This document shows positions 40,360-51,212 of a DNA stretch of 64,000 bases, piece by piece. The stretch's first letter is position 1. Each line of letters starts with the position of its first letter. The stretch comes from Nannobrachium achirus (taxonomy: Eukaryota > Chordata > Actinopteri > Myctophiformes > Myctophidae). The stretch lies in the NCBI GenBank assembly GCA_963921795.1, contig OY997641.1:23194533-23258532 (forward strand), written 5' to 3'. The notes beneath the pieces were generated by a model that did no database searches, had not been told where the DNA came from, and saw only the letters and a list, made by a program, of their open reading frames with translations. A program made the translations under genes and the position numbers.

Positions 40360-40880
40360 ACTATTAGGCTACTTACTATCATCCAACCATTTCTAATAAG
40401 ACGCAACAAGACAGCAATTAATTGTTATTCTTTGTTATTCGGAATGGGAAGGTTTGTCCCATTAGTAACAACAATGCAGCAGTGGTGAACAAAGGGAACT
40501 TGGAAAGACATCTCATTATGTCAGGACAAACTGCAAGACTTGTGCCAAACACTTACATGTACTGTAACTGGATAAAGTTCTGTCATCAGTATTGTATTTG
40601 TCTCATCAGCAACAACTGCACAGCCTGGACAAACCTCAAATAGTTTGGACAATAGGAACTGAAATTCCAACCACGGGTACCCTATGAAACTGGATCAAGT
40701 GCTTTCATCAGTATTTTAAAAGTCCAATAAATGATGTTTGCATTAGTTTGATGTGCATGAGTATTTATCCTGCCTTTATTTTTCAGACCATGTGCAGAAA
40801 ATCCAATAGGGCCCTTGCCCCCAAGTAGTTGTTGTAGTAGTAGTAGTCCAACTATTTCAACGGTTCATAAAATGTGTCTT

Positions 40881-41004
40881 GGGCGCCTGCCGGCCTAGCG
40901 GTCCAGGCACATACCACATAAGCTCTGACGCCTGACAGAGTGTTGTGGGTTCGAGTCCCGATCCCGACGGCCTTTGCGGTATGTCACACCCCATCTCTCT
41001 ACCC
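40881..41004 (+). mobile_element. tRNA-derived SINE
   Basis: Head with an A-box-like 'cggcctagcggtccaggc' and B box GGTTCGAGTCCC, followed by 'gacggcctttgcggtatgtc' and 'ccatctctctaccc', which is typical of a common fish SINE tail. It is not a functional tRNA because the arms do not pair as a cloverleaf. Confidence 0.75.
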
Positions 41005-41060
41005 AAATTATCTTTAAAATGTATCTCTATTATGTGAATAGAATTGGTAAGTGTGACTTA

Positions 41061-43400
41061 CCAGTAAGACTCCCTAATCGGGAGATAAGCGACCGTTACT
41101 CCACAATCTGTCGGTAGATAATGCCGGTCTTATATAAGGGTAATTTGTGTACGGTGTGATGTCATACTGATGTCAGCAGTGTGATGTCATACTGATGTCA
41201 GCAGCTATGTCTCTATATATGGAGTTATATGTTGTTTGTGTCCAAATATGGGGCTTGTGAGGTCAGACTTAGTGAGATTCGTCGGTTATCTCCATATATG
41301 GAGGGATGTAGGGTAAAAAACATGGTTGCTATGGTAAACAGTTGGTTGCTAAGGTAAAAAAAACATGGTTGCTATGGTAAACAGTTGGTTGCTAGGGTAA
41401 AAAAAACATGGTTGCTATGGTAAACAGTTGGTTGCTAGGGTAAACAGTTGGTTGCTAGGGTAAAACCATGGTTGCTAAGGTGGTTGCTAACGTACACTAA
41501 CAGACCAGCAACAACAGACTGTTGCCACAGCAACGTACACAAAGGTTTGTGTACACATGTGGTGTGATGTCATACTGATGCGGAGATATGAGCAGGGCAA
41601 AGGTGTGACGTGTGACGTGTGACCGACCGACCGACCGACGGACGGCCGGTGGAGGTTTTGATACCAGTAAGACTCCCTAATCGGGAGATAAGCGACCGTT
41701 GGTCGCTTATCTCCACAAATAGGCCAAAAAAATTGTTTTACCAATTATCAAGACATACGGGCAGTTGACAGTTTGCCATGGTTACTCATTGAAGTTGAAT
41801 CTCCATATATGGAGATAACCTACGCATCACACTAAGTCTGACCTCACCAGCCCATATTTGGGCATGAGCAACTTATGTCTCCATATATGGAGATATGATG
41901 ACATCACACAGTCCTCAGCCGATGATGTGGCGTGATGTCATACAATACACAAACGAGCCCTACAGTATAAAGGGGCAATTCTTGCCAGGAAAGAAGCATT
42001 TCTTCGACTCAGACCTTATCGCCAGGGTTGGCTTATAGCAGCTGTCGGTAGGACCATATATGGATTCTGTTAGTGTGGATCTCCTAACAGGGCATCATCT
42101 GGGATACAATCCCTTTTATGCCCATATATGGAGATCCCTAACATAATCCCTTTCATGCCCATATATGGAGATCCCTAACAGAATCCCTTTTATGCCCATA
42201 TATGGAGATCCCTAACAGCATCCCTTTTATGCCCATATATGGAGATCACTAACAGCTAACAGAATCCCTTTTATGCCCATATATGGAGATCCCTAACAGA
42301 ATCCCTTTTATGCCCATATATGGAGATCCCTAACAGAATCCCTTTTATGCCCATATATGGAGATCCCTAACAGAATCCCTTTTATGCCCATATATGGAGA
42401 TCCCTAACAGAATCCCTTGTATGCCCATATATGGAGATCCCTAACAGAATCCCTTTTATGCCCATATATGGAGATCCCTAACAGAATCCCTTTTATGCCC
42501 ATATATTATGGAGAAATCCCTGCTCTGAGTATCTGACATCAGTGTGATGTCACCTGTTTATGCCCATATATGGAGATCCCTGCTCTGCGTATCTGGTTGC
42601 TATGGTAAACAGTTGGTTGCTAGGGTAAAAAAACATGGTTGCTATGGTAAACAGTTGGTTGCTAGGGTAAAACCATGGTTGCTAAGGTGGTTGCTAACGT
42701 ACACTAACAAACCAGCAACAACAGACTGTTGCCACAGCAACGTACACAAAGGTTTGTGTACACATGTGGTGTGATGTCATACTGATGCGGAGATATGAGC
42801 AGGGCAAAGGTGTGACGTGTGACCGACCGACGGACGGCCGGTGGAGGTTTTCATAGTAAACTGCTCCCTGACGGTCGCAACCAGTAAGACTCCCTAACCA
42901 GGAGATAAGCGACCGTTGGTCGCTTATCTCCACAAATAGGCCAAAAGTTTGTTTTAGCAATATAAGAGTTGGTTGCTAGGGTAAAAAACATGGTTGCTAT
43001 GGTAAACAGTTGGTTGCTAAGGTAAAAAAGACATGGTTGCTATGGTAAACAGTTGGTTGCTAGGGTAAAAAAATGGTTGCTATGGTAAACAGTTGGTTGC
43101 TAGGGTAAAAAACATGGTTGCTATGGTAAACAGTTGGTTGCTAGGGTAAACAGTTGGTTGCTAGGGTAAAACCATGGTTGCTAAGGTGGTTGCTAACGTA
43201 CACTAACAGACCAGCAACAACAGACTGTTGCCACAGCAACGTACACAAAGGTTCATACTGATGTCAGCAGTGTGATGTCATACTGATGCGGAGATATGAG
43301 CAGGGCAAAGGTGTGACGTGTGACGTGACGGACGGCCGGTGGAGGTTTTGATACTAAACTGCGACCTTACGGTCGCAACTAAACTGCGACCTACGGTCGC
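41061..43400. repeat. complex repeat region flanking the SRF-like gene
   Basis: Three related blocks (about 41318-41757, 42593-42960, 42965-43385) share, in order: runs of 'ggttgctatggtaaacagtt', an X-box GTTGCCACAGCAAC (41521-41534, 42728-42741, 43227-43240), 'gatgtcatactgatgcgg', a GACC/GGAC tract, and 'ccggtggaggtttt'. The first two also end in a perfect hairpin (GGAGATAAGCGACC-GTT-inverse). A partial copy is at 41061-41110. The CArG array lies between the first and second blocks. Confidence 0.9.
42053..42573. repeat. 37-bp tandem array with one CArG box per unit
   Basis: CCATATATGG starts at 42053, 42122, 42159, 42196, 42233, 42277, 42314, 42351, 42388, 42425, 42462 and 42564. Most steps are exactly 37 bp. 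One further unit near 42498 is broken by an inserted TAT. Each unit runs 'ttatgcccatatatggaga' followed by 'tccctaacagaatccctt'. Upstream single CArG words are at 41242 (CCAAATATGG), 41292, 41803, 41852 (CCATATTTGG) and 41881. Confidence 0.95.
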
Positions 43401-43499
43401 AACCAAGAATTGGTGGGCAGCGGCTTCTTCCGTGAATCTCTGGCGGCGGCGGCGCTGCTGCTCTGTGTTTAGGCGGCGCTGGTGGGCGGCGGCTTCCTC

Positions 43500-43990
43500 C
43501 TAGAGAGTCTGGCGGTGGCGCCGCTGCTGCTCACTGTGCATGCGGCGCTGGTCCTCCGTGAATCTCTGGCGGCGGCGGCGCTGCAGCTCTGTGTTTAGGC
43601 GGCGCTGGTGGGCGGCGGCTTCCTCCGAGAGAGTCTGGCGGTGGCGCCGCTGCTGCTCACTGTGCATGCGGCGCTGGTCCTCCGTGAGTCTCTGGCGGTG
43701 GCGCCGCTGGCTTTCTCTGCCCAGACGGCGGCGCCGCTCGATGGCAGTCTCCTCCGGCACATGGGCGCATGCAGGCATGGGTGTGGTTGGCTGGGAACGT
43801 GGCACTGGCGTGCACTGGTGCTGCTCTGTGTTGACACACAGCGGCGCAAGGGCCTGGCTGTGCTGTTTTACCTGCAGTCCGCTGCTCTCCTGCGAGGCTG
43901 TGGTCACCATGGACTGGGCACTGCTGCTGCTGGTGGTGCCTGGTAGACTGACCACGTTGTCCAAAGATAGTTTCAATTCATCTTTAGTGT
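43500..43990 (-). pseudogene. continuation of the SRF-derived gene in the next frame, with arginine-rich repeat tail
   Basis: One base out of frame with 43984-44616, the minus strand continues the SRF alignment (NTKDELK, SLPGTTSSSSAQ, ASQESSGLQ), so the break is most simply one extra base in the AAACAC run near 43987-43991. After about 45 residues SRF similarity stops. A new tail follows: ETAIERRRRLGRES and then 42-residue repeats (DNA period 126 bp, copies starting at 43509 and 43635) with the pattern RRxRQxxTEDQRRMHSEQQ / RRHRQTLSEEAAAHQRRLN. This resembles STPR-type DNA-binding repeats, but I am not sure of it. The frame stops at a TAG (43502-43500) where the matching position of the sister repeat reads TCG; repeat-like coding continues to about 43405. 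Either a decaying gene, a sequencing error, or a frameshifted gene. Confidence 0.7.
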
Positions 43991-44616
43991 TTGTTGCTCA
44001 GGCTCTCCGACTCAGAAGCTTGGAAGGTAAGGTTCATCTTCTCTTCGAAGCCCGTGGCAGCCGTAGCGGCCACATCTGCAACATCATCATCATCAACAGC
44101 TTGTGGTCGGGTGCTCAAATCCATGGGTGCACCATCATCATCGTGGGGTGGTGGTGGTGAGTCCAGTGGTGAGTTGAGGCAGGATTGAATCAGGTCTTTG
44201 ACCACCTCACTAGCGAACACGGGCTGGAGTTTGTCGGAGGCAAATTCATAGACGCGTCCCGTTTGACTGGCCACCAGCAAGAGAACCTGGGATCCTGTCA
44301 GCGTGGAGAGCTCTTTGACCTGGTTTATTACACCATTTTTACGCTTGCTGAAGGTGTGATTTCGCTTTAACCTGTTCGCAATGAATTCAATTTCTATCTT
44401 CACACGACCACGTGTCTTCTTTTGTTTTTGCAGTGGGATGGCTGTCTCCTTCTCCTTCTGCCCTGCCTCACGCTTCACCACTCTCATCCTCCTCTTGCTG
44501 CTGTGTCCAGTTGAACCCATGGTGTCATGTTCATCTGCTGTGCAGTTGGAGGCATTTCCTGAGTCGCTGCATGAAGTTCTTTTATCTCCAAGCTGGGACA
44601 TATTGACTGTGTTCAT
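43984..44616 (-). CDS. SRF-derived intronless MADS-box protein, N-terminal frame
   Basis: A single-exon frame of 210 codons from ATG 44616 to a TAA at 43986-43984. A second ATG at 44601 (MSQLG) is also possible. Residues about 66-130 are an SRF-type MADS box (KKTRGRVKI, TFSKRK, ELSTLTGSQVLLLVAS, GRVYEFAS, KLQP), and about 131-152 match the SRF extension (LIQSCLNSP). Compared with SRF, the arginine of GRVKI, the SKRK motif and the dimer strand are kept. The KK pair after the helix start is NQ, and YTT is NHT. An acidic, proline-rich insert (153-187) contains PMDLS, a CtBP-binding motif. Homology resumes at ATGFEE and runs to SESES. SRF genes have introns, so this looks like a retrocopy. The frame then ends abruptly; see the continuation at 43500-43990. 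Confidence 0.85.
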   Translation of the reverse strand: MNTVNMSQLGDKRTSCSDSGNASNCTADEHDTMGSTGHSSKRRMRVVKREAGQKEKETAIPLQKQKKTRGRVKIEIEFIANRLKRNHTFSKRKNGVINQVKELSTLTGSQVLLLVASQTGRVYEFASDKLQPVFASEVVKDLIQSCLNSPLDSPPPPHDDDGAPMDLSTRPQAVDDDDVADVAATAATGFEEKMNLTFQASESESLSNKH

Positions 44617-44683
44617 ATAAATGCACAATGACACACCGCTCAATAAACACACTGATTAGTGATACATGTGTGGCTGTGATCTG

Positions 44684-44693
44684 CCTTTTATGG
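44684..44693 (-). promoter_or_regulatory. CArG box upstream of the SRF-derived gene
   Basis: CCTTTTATGG fits CC(A/T)6GG and sits 68 bp upstream of the ATG at 44616. Read on the minus strand it is CCATAAAAGG, which also resembles a TATA element. Vertebrate SRF genes are autoregulated through promoter CArG boxes, so autoregulation is a natural inference. Confidence 0.6.
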
Positions 44694-45229
44694 AGCTAAA
44701 TTCTGCAACGTCACCTTCACGTCACAATTGCGACACGTTCTGATTTGTTTACACGCAAAACCAAAAAGAAAAGAAAGCGCGAGGGTGGCTCCTGGCTGTG
44801 TGACGTCACCACAGCGTCTGAAATTCCATAAGACAACTTTAGACTCCTCCTCTGTATCATTAATTTCTGTAAATGGACACTGCCAGGCATAATTCCACAA
44901 TGCAATGCGGTCGCTATGACAACATACACAAACCTTAACGTCAATTACTCTTCTAGTTAAACAACAAACAATAATAGATAATGTATCTATCTATCTATCT
45001 CCCTCTCTCTCCCTCTCTGTCTATCTATGTATTAAATATACACGTCTAGATATTTGTTTAAACTGATGACATGTCCAGTAAACAACGTTTAACTGCCTGC
45101 ACTGCAGCTGTACGCAGAAACGGCAACACGTCTATATGTAATACAATACATCTGCTTCAGCACAAGATGGCCCACTTTCCTCACATTGCCCACATTACTG
45201 AGAATAGCTGTGGAGGCGGGCTGGATTAA

Positions 45230-45555
45230 ACGTTTTCCTCCGCGGTGGAAAGGCTGGTGGAATAGTGGAAAAAAAGTATCAATACTGCAAGGTTAACCTC
45301 GCCTGCAAGGTAGAAACACTGTTACAAGTGGACGTCCAGAATCCAAAATGTAGTAAGCCTACAATGTGTAGGCTACAAGTACAAAGGTATTGGTATTGTA
45401 ATGTTATGTAGCCTACTTTAAAGTAACAAAAGCCTACTCATTGTGCAGAATGTCCCATTTTATGTTTTCAAATATATAAAAATCTTTTGAAAATAGCAGA
45501 TCTGCTGTTTTCAAATGGCCGAAATGTAGGCTATAGCGGTAGACCGACCTCCACC
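45230..45555. other. family B MITE remnant with collapsed hairpin
   Basis: 'aaaaagtatcaatactgcaa' and 'actcattgtgcagaatgtcc' match family B. At 45487-45513 the shared hairpin is reduced to a loopless palindrome (aaaatagcagatctgctgtttt). Confidence 0.6.
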
Positions 45556-46786
45556 CAGGGCCGGATTAACCATAGGCCTCGTAGGGCATGTGCCCTGGGG
45601 CACACATGCCAATGGGGCACAAAAAATATTTTGGAAAAAAAATTTTTTTTTGAAGATTTTTTTTTTTTTAAGCTGAGGGTTAAATAACAACTCGAAATGG
45701 ATCAGGGGAGCATCAGGTACTTGTTTTATTTATTAAGCTTGCATAATGTATCTGCCACTGGCTTAGCTGTATGTGGAGCCCCATAGCCTACATTAGCAGG
45801 AGGAGGAGGCTTCACAGAAATAAATCTTAATCAAACACACCAAAGTTTACATTTACCAGTTGGAAAGGCTTAGATAAGAACTTGAGGTTGTGATGAGATC
45901 ATTTGAGAAATGGTTCATATATTTATAATGGTGATATGGTCTGCTGCTTAGCTCTTTGACCTCACTGAGGCCCCATATAAAAATCATATAAAATCAATCA
46001 GTGGATTAAAAACGCCAAAGTTGTCATGGTCATGTTGGCAAGGGTTAGACAGCAACTCGACCTTGGAATTAGAGCATTTGCTCCATTTTTGATGAATCTG
46101 TGATATAATTTCTCAGTTAGCCTGGATTAGCTTGTGGGCTAAAAAAAAACGTCTATTTAAAATGTGGCAGAATGGGGTTGTTTTGGCTGCTGGGGGAACA
46201 CTTAGAAGATGAAAATGGCTTGGTTTGGGTCCAGGGTCTTGTGGCATATTTAAAGCATATTGTTCAAACATGTTGTGTCCATTTTAAGGGTGGAAAAAGT
46301 CATTCTTCATCATGTGGTGAAAACAAAATAGGCCTACAATGTATATATTTATAGTATGTTTTATATATGTGTGTAGGCCTCCATAATGTAAAGAAAAGTA
46401 GCCTAGTTCTCAATCATTCCCACACTGAGTCTGTGCATTCACATGATTCAGCCATTCATTCACGTGCCCCTCCCCTCCCAAATGGGTGCTCCCACGCTTC
46501 CTGTATCCTGACCTGTGCCCACAATGCCCAGCTATTTTGGCGGCATTTCAGTGAAAACAACAATTCAACATGGGAAGGAGAAAACAGTTAAGCGGTTGTG
46601 CAAAAAGACAAAAAACAGCAGAAAAAAGCGCGGCATAAAGCAAGATGCGATTCCAGCAGCGGCGTAGCCACCGGCGCCGCAGCCGTGAATGAGGCGGCCT
46701 TGGCCCGCGAGACCGTGGCCGACCCGGCGTGGGCGGCACTTGAACTTGGTCGCCCTGGGGCACCACACAGGGTTAATCTGGCCCTG
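45556..46786. mobile_element. hAT element, internally deleted (CAGGGCCGGATTAACC ends)
   Basis: Left 'cagggccggattaaccatag' and right 'ggttaatctggccctg' are terminal inverted repeats, and the perfect 8-bp duplication CCTCCACC flanks it (45548-45555, 46787-46794). At 1231 bp it is too short for a full transposase. A short N-terminal-like fragment remains at 46570. Confidence 0.92.
46570..46638 (+). pseudogene. possible hAT transposase N-terminal remnant
   Basis: ATG frame of 22 codons, MGRRKQLSGCAKRQKTAEKS, then a stop. The KQLSGxxKR pattern resembles the start of ZMYM1-like/hAT-family proteins found in fish. It points toward the nearby right terminus, so the element must be deleted or rearranged. 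Low certainty. Confidence 0.4.
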
Positions 46787-46794
46787 CCTCCACC

Positions 46795-47015
46795 CATCAG
46801 AAGACAGATTATCAAGATGATAAGAGTTAACCTTTTGATCAACAACTGTATCATTGTCAATATCCTGAAAGGGTAAACTCTAAAGAGCCAAAGAGTTAAT
46901 GTGGGTATTGCAGCCTATTCATTATTTCAAGCAAGATTTGTGCAGCAGTACTGAGTCATACAGAGAAACCCTGGAAATATAATCAGCTATAATATATTCC
47001 ACTGTACGTTCAACA
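46795..47015. other. short unique spacer, no gene seen
   Basis: No feature recognised between the hAT element and the fold-back. Confidence 0.5.
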
Positions 47016-47690
47016 TAGCCATAAATTATAAACTACCAGGAGAGGGTGCTAATATGCGGAGGTTATGTCTCTCCTGGAGTTATAAGCCAGAGTCATATGG
47101 CTCTCGCTGGTTGAGCCCCAACGTCCATCCTACGCTCAAAACATGTACAAATCAATAAGTTGCTCACCGAGTCGTCGAAACAGCTTTATATCTACCGGAC
47201 GGCACACTCGTTGGCATGTGTTAGTCCATATTTTTCTAATACATTAATGTTTACTAAAACTTCTCCGAGTCTCATTGCTTTCCTTGTTTTTGAACTGCTT
47301 GGGTAAAAATGGCCGACCATATCACGTGACGTTGATCGCCGTTGCGATTCGCTCATACTAGGACATGACGTTTTTGTATGCGGAAGTATTCCGACGTTCT
47401 GTAGTTCTGAAGCGTTCTGAAGGCGACGAGGGAGACTGAGTCTCGGAGAAGTTTTAGTAAACATTAATTTATTAGAAACATATGGACTAACACATGCCAA
47501 CGAGTGTGCCGGTAGATATAAAGCTGTTTCGACGACTCGGTGAGCAACTTATTGATTTGTACATGTTTTGAGCGTAGTATGGACTTTGGGGCTCAACCAG
47601 GGAGAGCCATATGACTCTGGCTTATAACTCCAGGAGAGACATAACCTCCGCATATTAGCACCCTCTCCTGGTAGTTATAATTTATGGCTA
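47016..47690. mobile_element. 675-bp fold-back element upstream of letm2
   Basis: Left arm from 'tagccataaattataaacta' and right arm ending 'gttataatttatggcta' are near-perfect inverses of about 260 bp each, around a spacer of about 150 bp. Flanks 'cgttcaaca' and 'cattcaaca' match at 8 of 9, a possible 9-bp target duplication. No ORF of note. It ends about 465 bp before the letm2 ATG. Confidence 0.92.
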
Positions 47691-47888
47691 CATTCAACAG
47701 TCACTATGGGAGCTCTACGTCACAGTCGTATCATAGCCCAATATAAATAGTTCTTATCTCTCAGTTTTTATGTCAATGAAAATATTGGCAAATACGATGA
47801 ACCATTGTCTGTAGTAGGTGGCGGCCAATTGTGCCCAAATATACATTACTGTTATGCTGCACTTTGTTACACTTGTTGTGTCTGAGCC

Positions 47889-47914
47889 TGACGTCACATT
47901 ATGTCCAAATATGG
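47889..47914 (+). promoter_or_regulatory. letm2: CRE plus CArG box upstream of letm2
   Basis: TGACGTCA (47889-47896, perfect CRE) lies nine bases before CCAAATATGG (47905-47914, perfect CArG). They are about 240 bp upstream of the letm2 ATG. The same pair of words (gatgtcat with CCATATATGG) recurs in the repeat complex at 41-42 kb, so this may be repeat-derived. Confidence 0.5.
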
Positions 47915-48122
47915 ATATCACTGACAAGCGCAAACCGGCCCAACATTTGGTTTTACATCAGAGAAGATGTACTTGTACAGTAGGAGTTGGAATTAAATAT
48001 TTCAAAACCTTTACAGTCTATGCCCATCTTTATTTTTGACAGCCAAGAGAGAGAGACTGAGTGTTCTGTCCCTCATGAGCAAACTGTTTACTTTTTTAAG
48101 GACATGTAGCTCAGGAGGATAA

Positions 48123-49652
<1,530 letters not shown>

Positions 49653-51000
49653 AGTGTGGCAGGGGTCTCGAGGTCTGGACTGGATGGAAGATTGGCAGTG
49701 GCACCTAGTGTCCATGAGGGGTGTCGGGCTGTGGACAACGCCATGGCTTGCCACCATTGGAGCTTTATCTCTCACAGCCGTTTTAAACATCTTCTAATGA
49801 TCTCTCTTGGCCTGAGTGATGGGAGGCTCTTGGCTTGGCCTGACTTAAAATGTGTCGTCCCACAACACAGGTGGTCTGTCTGACTCCAGATGCCACGTGG
49901 ATCTGTGTTACAGGACTCTTGTCCCATGCTATCGATTGTCCTTCTGTAGTAAACCCCCCGGAAGACGTTTTACCGCCAGTTTGAGCTCATACATGCTTTA
50001 AACTTAACTTCAGCAGCCTCTAGTCTGTATCTTAACCCACCATCCTTTCCTAATTCATGCACTCCATTCAGTTGCCACTGTACCAGTACAGGTGGACAGT
50101 GTATTGTTAACCTGACATTTCACTGGACTGGCAGACCACTGGCGGTGGGATGCAACTGATTTAATGTCAGTGAGGAGATGGCCCAGTCTGGTTAACTGTG
50201 TGGATGGCATCCCCTGTGGTCTAGACCATCTCCAAAATCTCCTCCTTGTATATTTGTAAATACCCTGTAAATGTATCTCTGTGTCTGACATCACAGCAGC
50301 AGCTGCTTTGTACAGTTTGCTATGCAACTCCCTTACGTTCTCTTAAACAAAGCAAAAGTTCTATGAACTTAAACCTTTTATTTGTTCTGATTTTATAATT
50401 AAAAGTGTAAGTTCAGACTGTAGTGGGAGTCGGCCTACGAAAGATTTTTCTGGTTGATTGTTGGACTGCACTGTGATGTCAAGTAATCCACAACAACAAA
50501 ACTAAAGAAACCTCTCGTCATTCTGATGACCCAGACCTACTGATCTGGACTGGCCTATTCGCAATGAATGAAGTGGCATTGTGTAAGCACTAGAAGCTGT
50601 AAATGGCAAGCAAACACGGGTTAATTATTTTGATTGTAAAAAAGAGTTCACTCCTTAGTCCTTGTGAGAGTCTGCAGTGATGTGCAGTCTGCCTCCATCG
50701 GTAAGAAACTGAACCGACAATCTGTGTAAAATGTACCTATTTCTTTGGTATCTGAATATACAGTGTATATATTGTCTTTTAACACAGTGATGCTACTCCC
50801 TTTGATTTGTGGTAATTGAACATTGGAAGATTGTTAATTTACTGCTACTGGATGTTTCCCATGCACTTTGTTAAAGCTCAATTGATGAATATGTAATAAG
50901 AATTGTCTAATAATTTATTGGGAGTAGCATTTAAATTCTGAGGCCAATAATGACAGTTACAAAGTTGTTTTGTTTTGGAAAAAAAGGAAAAAAGACCATC
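49653..51000 (+). other. letm2: letm2 3'UTR and convergent gap to gcat
   Basis: Non-coding. An ATTAAA at 50398-50403 could end letm2 transcripts, and A-rich sequence lies near 50979-50996. A retrocopied poly(A) tail is not clearly present. Confidence 0.5.
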
Positions 51001-51016
51001 TTGTTAGCAAAAGTCC

Positions 51017-51022
51017 TTTATT
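51017..51022 (-). terminator. gcat: gcat poly(A) signal
   Basis: TTTATT on the plus strand, i.e. AATAAA on the minus strand, about 190 bp after the gcat stop codon. Confidence 0.7.
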
Positions 51023-51212
51023 CAGCTGAGAAATAGCGAACAAAAAAAGATCACGTTAACGCCAACTGACCTCCCAATGTAACTAAAATCTTCTCGTTAG
51101 TAACAGTCCATGCTCTGTAACAGACCAAATGTTCTACAAGCGCAAGCGGATCCATTTCTTTTCCATAAGAATCCCATCGAAGGACGTATCAGCTTCCTCA
51201 GTAGTGCTTCGT

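Larger units (their letters stand above)
36513..40880. other. intergenic with repeats, no gene seen
   Basis: No exon recognised. Holds a CArG-type word CCATATTTGG at 37257-37266, a CCAGGGGTCC hAT-end fragment near 37913, an AT/GTATAT tract at about 37975-38090, a CCATATATGG at 39906-39915, and the MITE remnant listed separately. The ATG frame at 39311-39592 has no recognised domain. Confidence 0.5.

Noticed and set aside
42053..42573. CRISPR-like array with regular 37-bp spacing
   Set aside because: The whole unit is repeated with no variable spacers, and the context is a vertebrate chromosome; it is a minisatellite with CArG words.
43540..44160. Long plus-strand open frames over the SRF-like locus
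   Set aside because: They are shadows of the minus-strand MADS and repeat frames, which have clear protein homology.
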